Shown piece after piece: positions 55,626 through 64,000 of a DNA stretch of 64,000 nt. Made by a program: the position numbers and the translations under genes. The stretch comes from Laguncularia racemosa. Lineage: Eukaryota; Streptophyta; Magnoliopsida; Myrtales; Combretaceae. The notes below the pieces were generated by a model. It was not told the DNA's origin, searched no databases, and saw nothing but the letters and a program-made list of their open reading frames with translations. The first letter of the stretch is position 1; every line of letters begins with the position of its first letter. The stretch covers positions 62,001-126,000 of the forward strand of contig JBBMOL010000206.1 of NCBI GenBank assembly GCA_037954665.1. Direction: 5' to 3'.

Positions 55626-57662
55626 AATCTCCTCAGGGAAGACATCTTCAAAGTCTTGCACAAGAGACACAACCACACTAGGCAAAGAGTTAGATAGTTC
55701 GTTAGTATTAAGACATGTTTCCTTAAAAACCAACAACAACATAGGTTGCTTCATCACTAACGCTCTCCTCACTACACTCGCTCTTGCCACACAACTCTCC
55801 TTTTGCAAGGCTGCCCTCTCCTTTTCACTCACCACCAAAGTTGATTCCCCTTCAACTTGGTCTCTCACACTCTTTCCAGCCTTCCTCTCTTTTTCCTTTT
55901 GGTCTTGACTTTTATATTCCTTTTCTTTCTCATTGTCTTTTGCTCTCTCACTCTCCATCTGTTTTTCACTCACCTTATGTTTTTCAAAAGACTGTTGTAG
56001 CTGCAACTGGTCTTCATACACTTGCTTAGGTGTTAAAGGTTTAAGATTAAAGCTTTTCCCTTGGTGAACAAGTGTATACTTGTTAGAAAAGCCATCATGA
56101 ACAGCCTTCCTATCAAATTGCCATGGCCTCCCCAACAATACATGACATGCTTGCATTAGCACTACATCACATAACACCTCATCCTCATATCTACCAATGC
56201 GAAAACCAATCAAGGCTTGCTTACTCACCTTAATCTCACCACTATCATTCAACCACTACAATTTATATGGACTAGGGTATCTAACAGTTTTGAGCCCCAG
56301 CCTCTCAATAATAAAATTGCTCACTACATTGGTGCAACTTCCCCCATCAATAATCAAACTACAAATGTGATCTCCTAGATAACATCTAGTATGAAATATA
56401 TTCTCTCTTTGCACCTCCTCTTCTTCCTTCACCTGCACATTCAAAGCTCGCTTCACTACTGCCACCAGCCTTCCCATTGTAGGCTCCTCATCATCACTAG
56501 CATCCTCTAATGGAGGCATATCATCTTCTTCATTATCCCCTTCAGTCTCATACTCTCCATCATCACGCAAAATCATCACACGCCTATTTGGACATTGACT
56601 AGTAATATGGCCTCTACCTTGGTATTTAAAACATCTAATGTCACGATTTCTAGAAGTAGAAGATTAAGGGTTACCTTGATTACCAGGAGTAGAACCCACT
56701 TGCCTCAACTCCCCTTTTGGTTTGGTGGGTAAAGGCTTTTCTTCTTTCTTCCATTGGTTGGTCTTCCAAGTGGATGAACCATGACCCTGTGGAAACCATG
56801 CATTACTACTACCTTTCCTCTTGTGCTGGTTCTCAACCTTTATAGCCATGTGAACCATGTCCTCCAATTCTACATAATGCTGCAATTCAACCACATTTTG
56901 GATTTCTCTATTCAACCCAGCAAGAAACCTAGCCATTGTATCCTCTCTATCCTCCTCTACGTTCGCCCTAATCATAGTGACTTCCATCTCCTTGAAATAC
57001 TCATCTACACTTCGGCTTCCCTGCCTCAGAGTTTGCAACTTGTTGTGCAATTCACGATAGTAATACACAGGCATAAACCGCTTCTTCATCACTCTTTTCA
57101 TCTCTTCCCAAGACTCAATAGGTGGCTCGCCGCTCCTTCTCCTATTCAACATTAGTTGATCCCACCACACTATAGCATAATCCGAAAACTCAATGGCAGC
57201 AAGTTTTACTTTCTTTCTCCCACTATAGTTGCGACAATCAAACACCATCTCCACCTTTTTCTCCCACTCTGAGTACGCCTCGGGATCATTCTTCCCTTGG
57301 AAAGGAGGAATCTTCATCTTTATGCTACTCAATTGATCATCCTCTCTATTCTTATCTCCTCTATCTTCCCAATCCCTAGTTCCTCTATTCCGACCACTAT
57401 ATCCTCTATAACTCCCGACAGAAGGCTCATCAAAGTCATCATCCAACATTTCATCTCCACCCCTCGGTACTCTCCTAGAACAACTCACCCTCTTACGCCC
57501 TTGGAATACATTTGTGGATTGCTCTAATCTTTGCTCTACCGTCTCATGAATTTGTTCCATTCCCTCTTGGAACATCCTCTTCATCTCACCCCTCAACGCC
57601 TCAATTACTAACCTAGCATCAAACCTTCCCCTCTCACCTTCAGGAGAATGTTGTCTCGACAT
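55626..57662 (-). pseudogene. Element C gag-protease, nearly intact with two stops
   Basis: One minus-strand frame from ATG 57662 (MSRQHSPEGERGRFD) to the T2 insertion. The upstream Met at 57719 is in the leader and less likely. Only two stops interrupt it, at 56664-56666 and 56253-56255. Order: N-terminal helix; gag core (KMKIPPFQGKNDPEAYSEW, VKLAAIEFSDYAIVWWDQL, LRQGSRSVDEYFKEME; about 57340-56850); zinc knuckle CFKYQGRGHITSQCP with one Cys changed to Tyr; acidic linker; retropepsin with IIDGGSCTNVVS near 56355 and LLGRPWQFDRKAVHDGF near 56130; a Lys/Glu-rich spacer; then DFEDVFPEEI, where T2 sits. Confidence 0.9.
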
Positions 57663-58160
57663 TGTCCCTGTAGAAAAGATTAGTACTAACACAAATATAT
57701 ATATAAAATTAAACCTCACGATACACTCCCTTACGTATTTCGCTCAAATGATGATATCACACAGTCACTTATGTATTCTCACAAACAATGATGATATCAA
57801 CTCGCCAATTCCTCGTCTCAATTCTCTTGGAACTAACCCAAACTACACCAATTCCCTTCCGTATAATTCAAAAAAAACAAATCTAGGGTTCGTAAATTTT
57901 CCTCTATTTTTCTATCCGAATTTTTTTTTTGTCTCTGTTTTTGCTTTTGATCACATTTCTCTTGTCTTTCTTTTCTTTTCTCTTCTTTTTTTTTTTCGTG
58001 ATTTTTACTCTTTTTTTTTTAAACAATCGACTAGTAGATACTACACTATCAAAAGACAATTAATATTACGAAATTGAATGCTAACAATGGATATGAACGA
58101 TTGGAGTTAGGGTTTTGATATTACCTTCCTCAAACCGAACTGATGTTTTGACAAACCTAA
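57663..58160 (-). other. Leader of element C
   Basis: About 500 bp of AT-rich, T-run-rich sequence between PBS and gag. No gene. Confidence 0.65.
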
Positions 58161-58172
58161 GCTCTGATACCA
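58161..58172 (-). other. Primer-binding site of element C
   Basis: The minus strand reads TGGTATCAGAGC, an exact initiator-Met tRNA match, three bases inside the LTR. Confidence 0.92.
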
Positions 58173-58175
58173 AAC

Positions 58176-58947
58176 TGATACGAACCACGCCAACCCGTGA
58201 CGAAACCCAATACCAATACGTTCGGAAATTCGTTACCTACAATGCCAAACACCTAAAGTGGAAACCGCGACCCGTTGTCTATAAGCGAGACAAGAACCTT
58301 GGTATAATGTGAAGACGCCACAATCGAGATGAAAGACCGATTGATAAGTCGGGATGAATGCCATGGAAATTAATCCGATAAGTTCTAGTTAGTTCTTGAA
58401 GAACCAAGAGAGGAGCCTCTCAAACATGTTTAATGTTCTAAGATGTAAAATTCTTTGTTGTTCTAAACCCTAGGAGCTTTTATACTAAGGTTACAATTCG
58501 TGAAAAACAAGTCCAAAATGACGTAGCTTAGATAAGTTGCGTAAAAACACGAAACAGAATAAGCTTGCCGGCAGGGGATACACGGCCGTGTACTTTGGCC
58601 ATGTATGATTCAGTGCCAATTCTTGTCTCCTTACATGGCCGTGCCTTTTATCCGTGCGTCTGGCCGTGTATGATTTTGTGCAATCTTGATATTCCTACAC
58701 GGTCGTGCCTTGAAAGTACACGCCGTCTTCAACCCGTGTCTGGTGTGACTTGTATAAAAGCAAGGGTCTTCCCATGGTTGTTCCAATCCATTCCAACTTC
58801 ATGATTGCTCCAATCCTTTCCGGCTTCATGGACAACCTTTATCAACCCGTTAAGTGCTTCCTTGAATCTTTTTGCTCGATTTCTTGTGATCGGTCCAGGC
58901 GGCACTTCAAAGGATCCACATTTCTTCTTCCGGCTTGGCTCTCATCA
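58176..58947 (-). repeat. 5' LTR of element C
   Basis: 772 bp. On the minus strand it starts TGATGAGAGCC instead of TGATGAGATCC: the first 12 bases, between two direct TGATGAG repeats, are missing, yet the TSD TCTAT still abuts it. Palindrome cluster at about 58575-58735. Confidence 0.87.
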
Positions 58948-58952
58948 TCTAT

Positions 58953-59357
58953 ACCCATCATGTAATACCATCTGTCATATAACCATGGTCTACCAAGTAA
59001 TATATGGGATGCACGAAGAGGAAGAATATCACATTTAAGCTCATCATAGTACTTGTCCCCTATACTGAAGGGTACCCTACTAGCCCTTTGGGTTACACAA
59101 AGACCATCCTGATCATTCAACCAATGTAATGTATAGGGTTTGGGATGTGGGATAGTTTCAAGTTTCAACTTCGATACTAATGATGCAGCTACAACATTAG
59201 TACAACTATCACCATCAATAATAATTGCGCACAAGTTTCCTTATACCCTACAAGAAGTATGGAACAAGTTTTCTCTTTGTCCATCATCAATGGTTTGAAA
59301 GGAAGTCAAGTCCTGATGCAATATGATAGTAGACAAATACAACTCACTTGACATTTT
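58953..59357 (-). pseudogene. Element B protease
   Basis: Minus-strand retropepsin text: QRENLFHTSCRV, one stop, CAIIIDGDSCTNVVAASLVS near 59215, PYTLHWLNDQDGLCV, SIGDKYYDELKCDILPL, then ASHILLGRPWLYDR, where element C interrupts. The active site reads DGDSC rather than DS/TG. Upstream of about 59357 the text is leader sequence, so gag has been deleted. Confidence 0.82.
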
Positions 59358-60954
59358 TGCTTACTAATTTCAACAACCTCAATACACTTCACCACACTAC
59401 GGCAACACATCCTCACACACCCACGATGCTCACACTCAACCAATATAAGAAATGTTTATTGGTACTTCAAGTAAAGTTAAATAAATGAAGTGCACACAAT
59501 TACTTCTAAGTAGTTAAGAATTAAATTCAACCACAAGTGTTAAGTAATGAGTTCAATAACTTTCACACTTTAATTGTTTTGTTTGAATTCAAATTCCACT
59601 ACTCAACTTTCCTTTTCTTGCTTTGGTTTCACACTAATTAACTTCACAATGGGCAGCACTTAAACACAAGCACAAAAACACAACTCACCGCCACACAACT
59701 TCCCTTTTAGCTTACGGTTCCACAATTACTCACGCCACCAACAATAAGTATCTATACAACACACATAAGAACCATGCCAATTACACACACCCTTCACTAA
59801 ATGTATTAAAAGACAACTCCACACACACACCTCTTCAAATCACGGTACACTTCCCCACTTCTACACAAAAAATCAAACCACAACTTCAAAGTAAAAGGCA
59901 GCTCAACTTTCAAATTCAAAATGAGCTCAATAAGTGCAAGATTCCACAAATGGTAAGAAGTTATTTCAAATTCAAATGACACACAATTAACTATGACTTA
60001 ATGTGTGTTTTAAAATTTCAAATTGACTTCTTAATGTACACTTCATTTCTGATTTCAAATCTGAAAAATGATAATTGTAATTCCTCCACTTTCCGAAAAT
60101 GCACACACTAGACAATTTCACTTTACAATTGAAACACTACCACTCTTCTCCTTCACGGTTTGTTATCCATGCACTACACTCTCACACTTTAGCCTTAATG
60201 TGCAGCACCTTACTCCACACAACTTCCACAAATTCACAAATGGCAATTCCCTCACTCAACATACAAACACAATGCCAACAATTCAATACTCCTTTTTACA
60301 CCACAATTCATACACATACAACTACGATGCAACAACCTCCACAATTTTTTTTTTTTTGTAAGCACAACTCTACGTACAATACTTCAAGGTGTACACGTCC
60401 TTGCCACTACACAACTCCCATTCACACCATAAACCACAAGCAATGGCAGTAACAAAATTCAAATTTGAAATTACTCAACTAAATGCAACCTTCTCCACAA
60501 ATGGTAAAAAATAATTCAAATTCAAATAACACTTATTCAATGCTACTCAATGAATTACTTTCAAACTTAAAGAAGGTATTTGAATTTCAAATGGATGCTT
60601 ATCCTTCTACACACTTCAAATCTGGAAATTGCAAATGCTCTAATTCCGAATTGCACAAGGATTCACATAACACACTCCATAAGCTTCTTCAAACAACACA
60701 TTAATCACGGTATGGATGGGGTAAATTTCAAATTCAAAAATTTGAATGAATGACACACTTCTACTCCTTCCCTTCCATGAAATTGATCAACCACAAGAAA
60801 CTACAACAAACCCTTCAATTCGACTTCAACAAGCAGCAAATTCAATTCTCAATCAAGACAATTTCACAACTCAATTGCGGTTCAAATTGAATAACCCTAA
60901 TTGAAGATGATATTCACGAATTCAACCAATAATTAAACCCTTCTCTCAACTTGT
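59358..60954 (-). other. Leader of element B
   Basis: About 1.6 kb without a reading frame of note, made of CACAACTCCAC, CCACAAGC and AATTCAAATTCAAA words as in the D leader. A poly-T run is at 60347-60358. Confidence 0.65.
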
Positions 60955-60966
60955 GTTCTGATACCA
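60955..60966 (-). other. Primer-binding site of element B
   Basis: The minus strand reads TGGTATCAGAAC, one base off initiator-Met. Confidence 0.85.
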
Positions 60967-60972
60967 AAAAGA

Positions 60973-62001
60973 TGATGTGCCTAGTTCCACTTAGAAGCAC
61001 AATTAAAAGACTTAAGAAAAAACAATCTCAAGTCAACAACAAACCGGATCCACAAGGAGCAAAATTGCGTGAGTCCTAGTAAGATGTAATGAATTCCAAA
61101 TGCTCAAAGTTACAATTGTAATACCACAATGATAATCTCTTCCAATAACACCCTAATCACATATAATCCCACAAAAATAATCCAAAAAATTCAAAAGAAA
61201 ACCTCAATTCCAAGGACTCCTTTCCAATAGTGAAAAACACGTTTTCAAAGAATTCTCAATGATGATTCGAATTCAATTGCAAGGGAACTTAAATAAACAT
61301 AAGAATTCGTCAACAATAAGAAGTAATTCTGACCAAGAACTATCTCAATTCAACCCTAGATATGACACACTAGAGAAGAAAAGAAATCACAACAAAATGA
61401 AATTGATACAACTCACAATTTCAAGGTGTTGCACTCGCCACAATTTCAACTCTTAGGATTGAAATTGATAAGAGTCTAATGACAATTAGGAACCCTAATT
61501 TGCACGTGAAGAAGAAGTGTATAATCTGCAAAATATGGCCTCCTCAAAACCTCTCTTAAGCAAGTATTTATACTTGCTACTTCTAGGGTTAAAATGGTGC
61601 TCAAAACTACAAGTTTGCCACTTTTAATGTAGCTAGCCCTAAATGAAAATTAAAAGGAAATAAAAGTGTTCCAAAACCAAAATAGTTCATAAAAGAATAA
61701 ATATATAAAATAAATGGTCTTCAAGATGCCGGTCTTCTATAGGATCCATCAGCCCAGCTCATCGCCGATTCAGGTCTGTCCATGGATAACCTACAAGCTG
61801 AGTCTGAGCGAGTTTGTCCATTGCCCCATACAATATAATAAGTGTGCCTATTGGAAAACAAAATACAACAACAATAGAAAAGAGGTTAATATATAAATAA
61901 TTCTAGGGTCGATCTGCTTAAATTGGGCCCTCATCGCCAAAATTTGAATTCCTTTAGTTCTTTCTCTAATGATAGGTCTTATCGGATTTTGATTCCTATC
62001 A
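60973..62001 (-). repeat. 5' LTR of element B
   Basis: 1029 bp. The minus strand starts TGATAGGAATC and ends GGCACATCA. Palindromic TATA box at 61560-61577. Followed by TSD CATGA. Confidence 0.92.
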
Positions 62002-62006
62002 CATGA

Positions 62007-62829
62007 TGAAATTATTTATGATATTCTTCCTATGTGTGCATCACACATATTGCTTGATAGGCCCTGGTTGTATGATAGGAGAGTGTTACATGATGGTTTT
62101 AGGAACACCTATGTGTTCCAGAAGGAGGGTAAGTGTATAGTTTTGAAACCCATGTCACCTACTAAAGTACAAGGGGCACATAGGCAAATTAAAAAGGTTA
62201 GGAAAAAGAAGACATTATTAGTGGGACAGTATGAACTAGGGGAGGCAATAGAGGATGAGAGGCCAATGTATATATTACAGATGAGATATGCACCAGAGGT
62301 GGATGGGTGTGAATAGTTACCCCCTATGGTAAACCAGGTATTAAATGAGTACAAAGATCTATTTCCAGATGAATTACCTAAGGGATTGCCACCTATGAGG
62401 GACATTGAACATGCTATTGATTTTCAACCTGAGTCAGTTTTGCCAAATCGACCTGTATATCGCATGAATCTTAAAGAGGATAAAGAATTGAAGCATCAAG
62501 TGGATGAAATGGTAGAACGGGGTTTTGTCAGAGAGAGTACTTGTCCTTGTGCTGTTCCTACACTTTTTTATCCTAAGAAGGATGGCACATGGAGGATGTG
62601 CATTGATAGTAGAGCCATCAACAAAATTACCATCAAATACTGGCATCCCATTCCTAGACTTGATGATATGTTAGATGAGCTACATGGTGCACAGGTATTC
62701 TCCAAGGTAGACCCTAAAAGCAGACATCACCAAATTTGAATGAAGGGAGGAGATGAGTGGAAGACCTCTTTTAAAATACACCATGGTTTATATGAGTAGC
62801 TAGTCATGCCATTTGGGTTGACCAGTTAA
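62007..62829 (+). pseudogene. Element A protease end and RT start
   Basis: One plus-strand frame with few stops: protease end ASHILLDRPWLYDRRVLHDGF, MSPTKVQ spacer, LQMRYAPEVDG, then the RT N-terminus (FPDELPKGLPPMRDIEHAID, FYPKKDGTWRMC, IDSRAINKITIKYWHPIPRL) and a degraded FSKVDPKSRHHQI. It ends at LVMPFGLTS, before the YxDD active-site motif, where element I begins. Open pieces are 62032-62316 and 62326-62739, in register. Confidence 0.88.
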
Positions 62830-63478
62830 TGAGGATCAACTAGCATCAAAAGTTAATGAGCCAAAGTCTAATGACCCGCTACATGGTATTGGAGGTCTAA
62901 TGACACGAGCTAGAGTGAAGCAGATAGGTGAAGCTTTGCAAAGATTAGTCATGGATCTATAAGAGAAGGAACCAAGTTACACTAAAGGAGAATCGACCTT
63001 ATTAACTTGATTCAAGTTTCCATAGAGGGGTGCAAAGATATGGGAGCCTTAGGATAAATTAGTTTTAAAAGGGAAATTGAACCGAAAAGGAAGGCCACTC
63101 GGTTTTGTGCCTTTGTTTTATTTTCTTGTAAATTTTTTTGTCCTTCTTAAGTTAAGGTCGGTTTCCGATATTTGGAAATTTAGGTTTTATATGTAAGACG
63201 ATATAGCTACATGTGAAAGGGAATGACGGCAACAACTTGGAACATTATTATTGATTAAATACACAATTTTCTTTAAGAGACTCTCTCTTGTTCTTTGAGA
63301 ACGAACTTACCGATTTCTTCAAACTAAACGCTTAGGGAAATCACTAATAATTGAGGTTTCAATCAATAGGTGTGGTTGGGGTTTAGTTTCGTCATTACTT
63401 GTTTAAGACGTTCCTTAGGGAATCCGATTCGATAACGATCACCGGGTTCTAGGTTTAATATACCTAAGGTTCGCATCA
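62830..63478 (+). repeat. 5' LTR of element I
   Basis: 649 bp, from TGAGGATCAACTAGC to GTTCGCATCA, followed by a PBS. The first about 170 bases read as a pol tail (EDQLASKVNEPKSND, PLHGIGGLMTRARVKQIGEA), which in a full element would be the pol C-terminus reaching into the 3' LTR. The element continues beyond the window. Confidence 0.8.
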
Positions 63479-63480
63479 TT

Positions 63481-63492
63481 TGTTATCAGAGC
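63481..63492 (+). other. Primer-binding site of element I
   Basis: TGTTATCAGAGC, one base off the initiator-Met PBS, two bases after the LTR. Confidence 0.8.
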
Positions 63493-64000
63493 TTCGGTTT
63501 CTTGAATCAAGTAAATCTATCCTTTATCTTATATGTTCGTTTCAATTCATTGTTCTTGTTTATCTCTTTAGAAATTAAAAAAAAAAATCCATGGAATTTG
63601 CTTGTGGTGTCTGATAGCCCCTTTTGCTATGATTAGATTGTTCATCAATTTCATTGATGTCGGGGTCACAAATTACCCAAACTAGTATATTCATAATTTG
63701 CATCTGTCAAATTTGGCTGAGGAAAAAAAAAATCGTCCATAGAATTGTTGTTGTGACGATAGGCAATTTATTTGTCTTAGTAAGTTGAAATTGTTGCATC
63801 ATAAATCTAGCTATTGCAAAGTGCTATCACAATCTTCAATTGCCAAATTACCAAAGCAATTCCCTTATCTTTGAATTACATAATTACGTGATACATTATC
63901 CTTCCAATTCTATATTTGTATCACATTGTCTTTCCAATTACATGTTCAATGCAATCTTGTTCATTCCAGATTTGTAATAAGTGATATTTTGTGTTTCCAA
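63493..64000 (+). other. Leader of element I, cut by the window edge
   Basis: AT-rich non-coding sequence; no gag frame has begun by the end of the window. Confidence 0.55.

Larger units (their letters stand above)
46419..58947 (-). mobile_element. Element C, gypsy element with CRM-like pol tail, split by T2
   Basis: 5' LTR 58176-58947, initiator-Met PBS 58161-58172, gag-protease 55626-57662, pol remnants 46903-48424, polypurine tract 47204-47216, 3' LTR 46419-47203. TSD TCTAT at 46414-46418 and 58948-58952. T2 is nested at the start of the RT region. Pol continues into the 3' LTR, a known habit of CRM chromoviruses, so CRM-like is my best guess at clade. Confidence 0.9.
44598..62001 (-). 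mobile_element. Element B, deleted minus-strand G-family element
   Basis: LTRs 60973-62001 (5') and 44598-45637 (3'), PBS 60955-60966, perfect TSD CATGA. Inside are a 1.6-kb leader, a protease, a repeat-bearing spacer and the pol tail. Gag is missing (the leader joins the protease near 59357) and RT, RNase H and integrase are missing (the spacer joins the pol tail near 45700). Element C is nested in the stretch after the protease. Confidence 0.9.
41586..62829 (+). mobile_element. Element A, plus-strand gypsy element, split by B and truncated by I
   Basis: 5' LTR 41586-42290, PBS 42296-42307, leader, gag-protease (43009-44597), insertion of B with TSD CATGA (44593-44597 and 62002-62006), then protease end and RT start (62007-62829). 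The 3' part is missing because element I begins inside the RT. Protease text runs from SIGEKYHDD on the left to ILPMCASHILLDRPWLYDRR on the right of B, which proves that the two pieces belong together. Confidence 0.88.

Noticed and set aside
46903..57719. Possible integrated plant pararetrovirus
   Set aside because: Integrase, LTRs, PBS, polypurine tracts and 5-bp duplications are present and there is no movement-protein text; these are Ty3/gypsy retrotransposons.
60955..60970. Possible tRNA genes at the GCTCTGATACCA sites
   Set aside because: Only the 12-18 base primer-binding complement is present, always beside an LTR; no cloverleaf can be drawn.

Overview
This window is heterochromatic DNA of a flowering plant, most likely a eudicot. 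The evidence is AT-rich DNA packed with plant-type Ty3/gypsy LTR retrotransposons, whose primer-binding sites match plant initiator-Met tRNA or tRNA-Asp, plus one plant-type hAT DNA transposon. I see no intact host gene, no tRNA or rRNA gene and no CRISPR array. Almost every base belongs to a transposable element inserted into another, and I resolved the layers by matching LTR ends, target-site duplications (TSDs), primer-binding sites (PBS) and interrupted reading frames. All element names here are local labels.

Left half (1-41007). The oldest frame is H, a plus-strand Tekay/Del-like chromovirus. Its decayed integrase and chromodomain lie in pieces at 728-1693, 6614-6653 and 14899-15186; its polypurine tract is at 23379-23391 and its 3' LTR starts at 23392. 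Inserted into H are: D (1694-6613, minus, TSD AATTA); E, a tandem LTR-int-LTR-int-LTR array (6654-14898, plus), which carries G1 (8358-10621, minus, TSD TCAAC), which in turn carries a solo C-type LTR (8555-9392, TSD TCAAA); and G2 (15187-23367, plus), which carries T1 (15304-22261, minus, TSD CTGAC). T1 is the youngest-looking element, with 1647-bp LTRs of equal length and an open gag-protease frame. A hAT element (25627-40849) sits in or beside the H LTR. It holds a broken transposase, a solo G LTR (26148-27050) and two giant solo LTRs of about 5.2-5.3 kb in inverted orientation (27542-32866 and 35237-40442).

The giant LTRs hold the most surprising content. Both carry a rearranged piece of a host gene resembling DRD1/CHR35, a SNF2 chromatin remodeler of RNA-directed DNA methylation. 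The pieces are in the same position and in the LTR sense direction, so they face each other across the inverted repeat.

Right half (41008-64000). This is a nest four elements deep: A (plus, 5' LTR at 41586) is split by B (44598-62001, minus, TSD CATGA), B by C (46419-58947, minus, TSD TCTAT), and C by T2 (48425-55625, minus, TSD AATCT/AATAT). A is then cut inside its reverse transcriptase by element I, whose LTR starts at 62830 and which runs off the window.

How the parts relate: D, E, B, T1 and T2 keep gag and/or protease but lack reverse transcriptase, RNase H and integrase. They look like non-autonomous elements that would need enzymes from partners not seen here. C and A keep only fragments of pol. 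Several LTR families place the tail of pol inside the start of the LTR, and unrelated families share GC-rich palindromic repeat modules in their LTRs.
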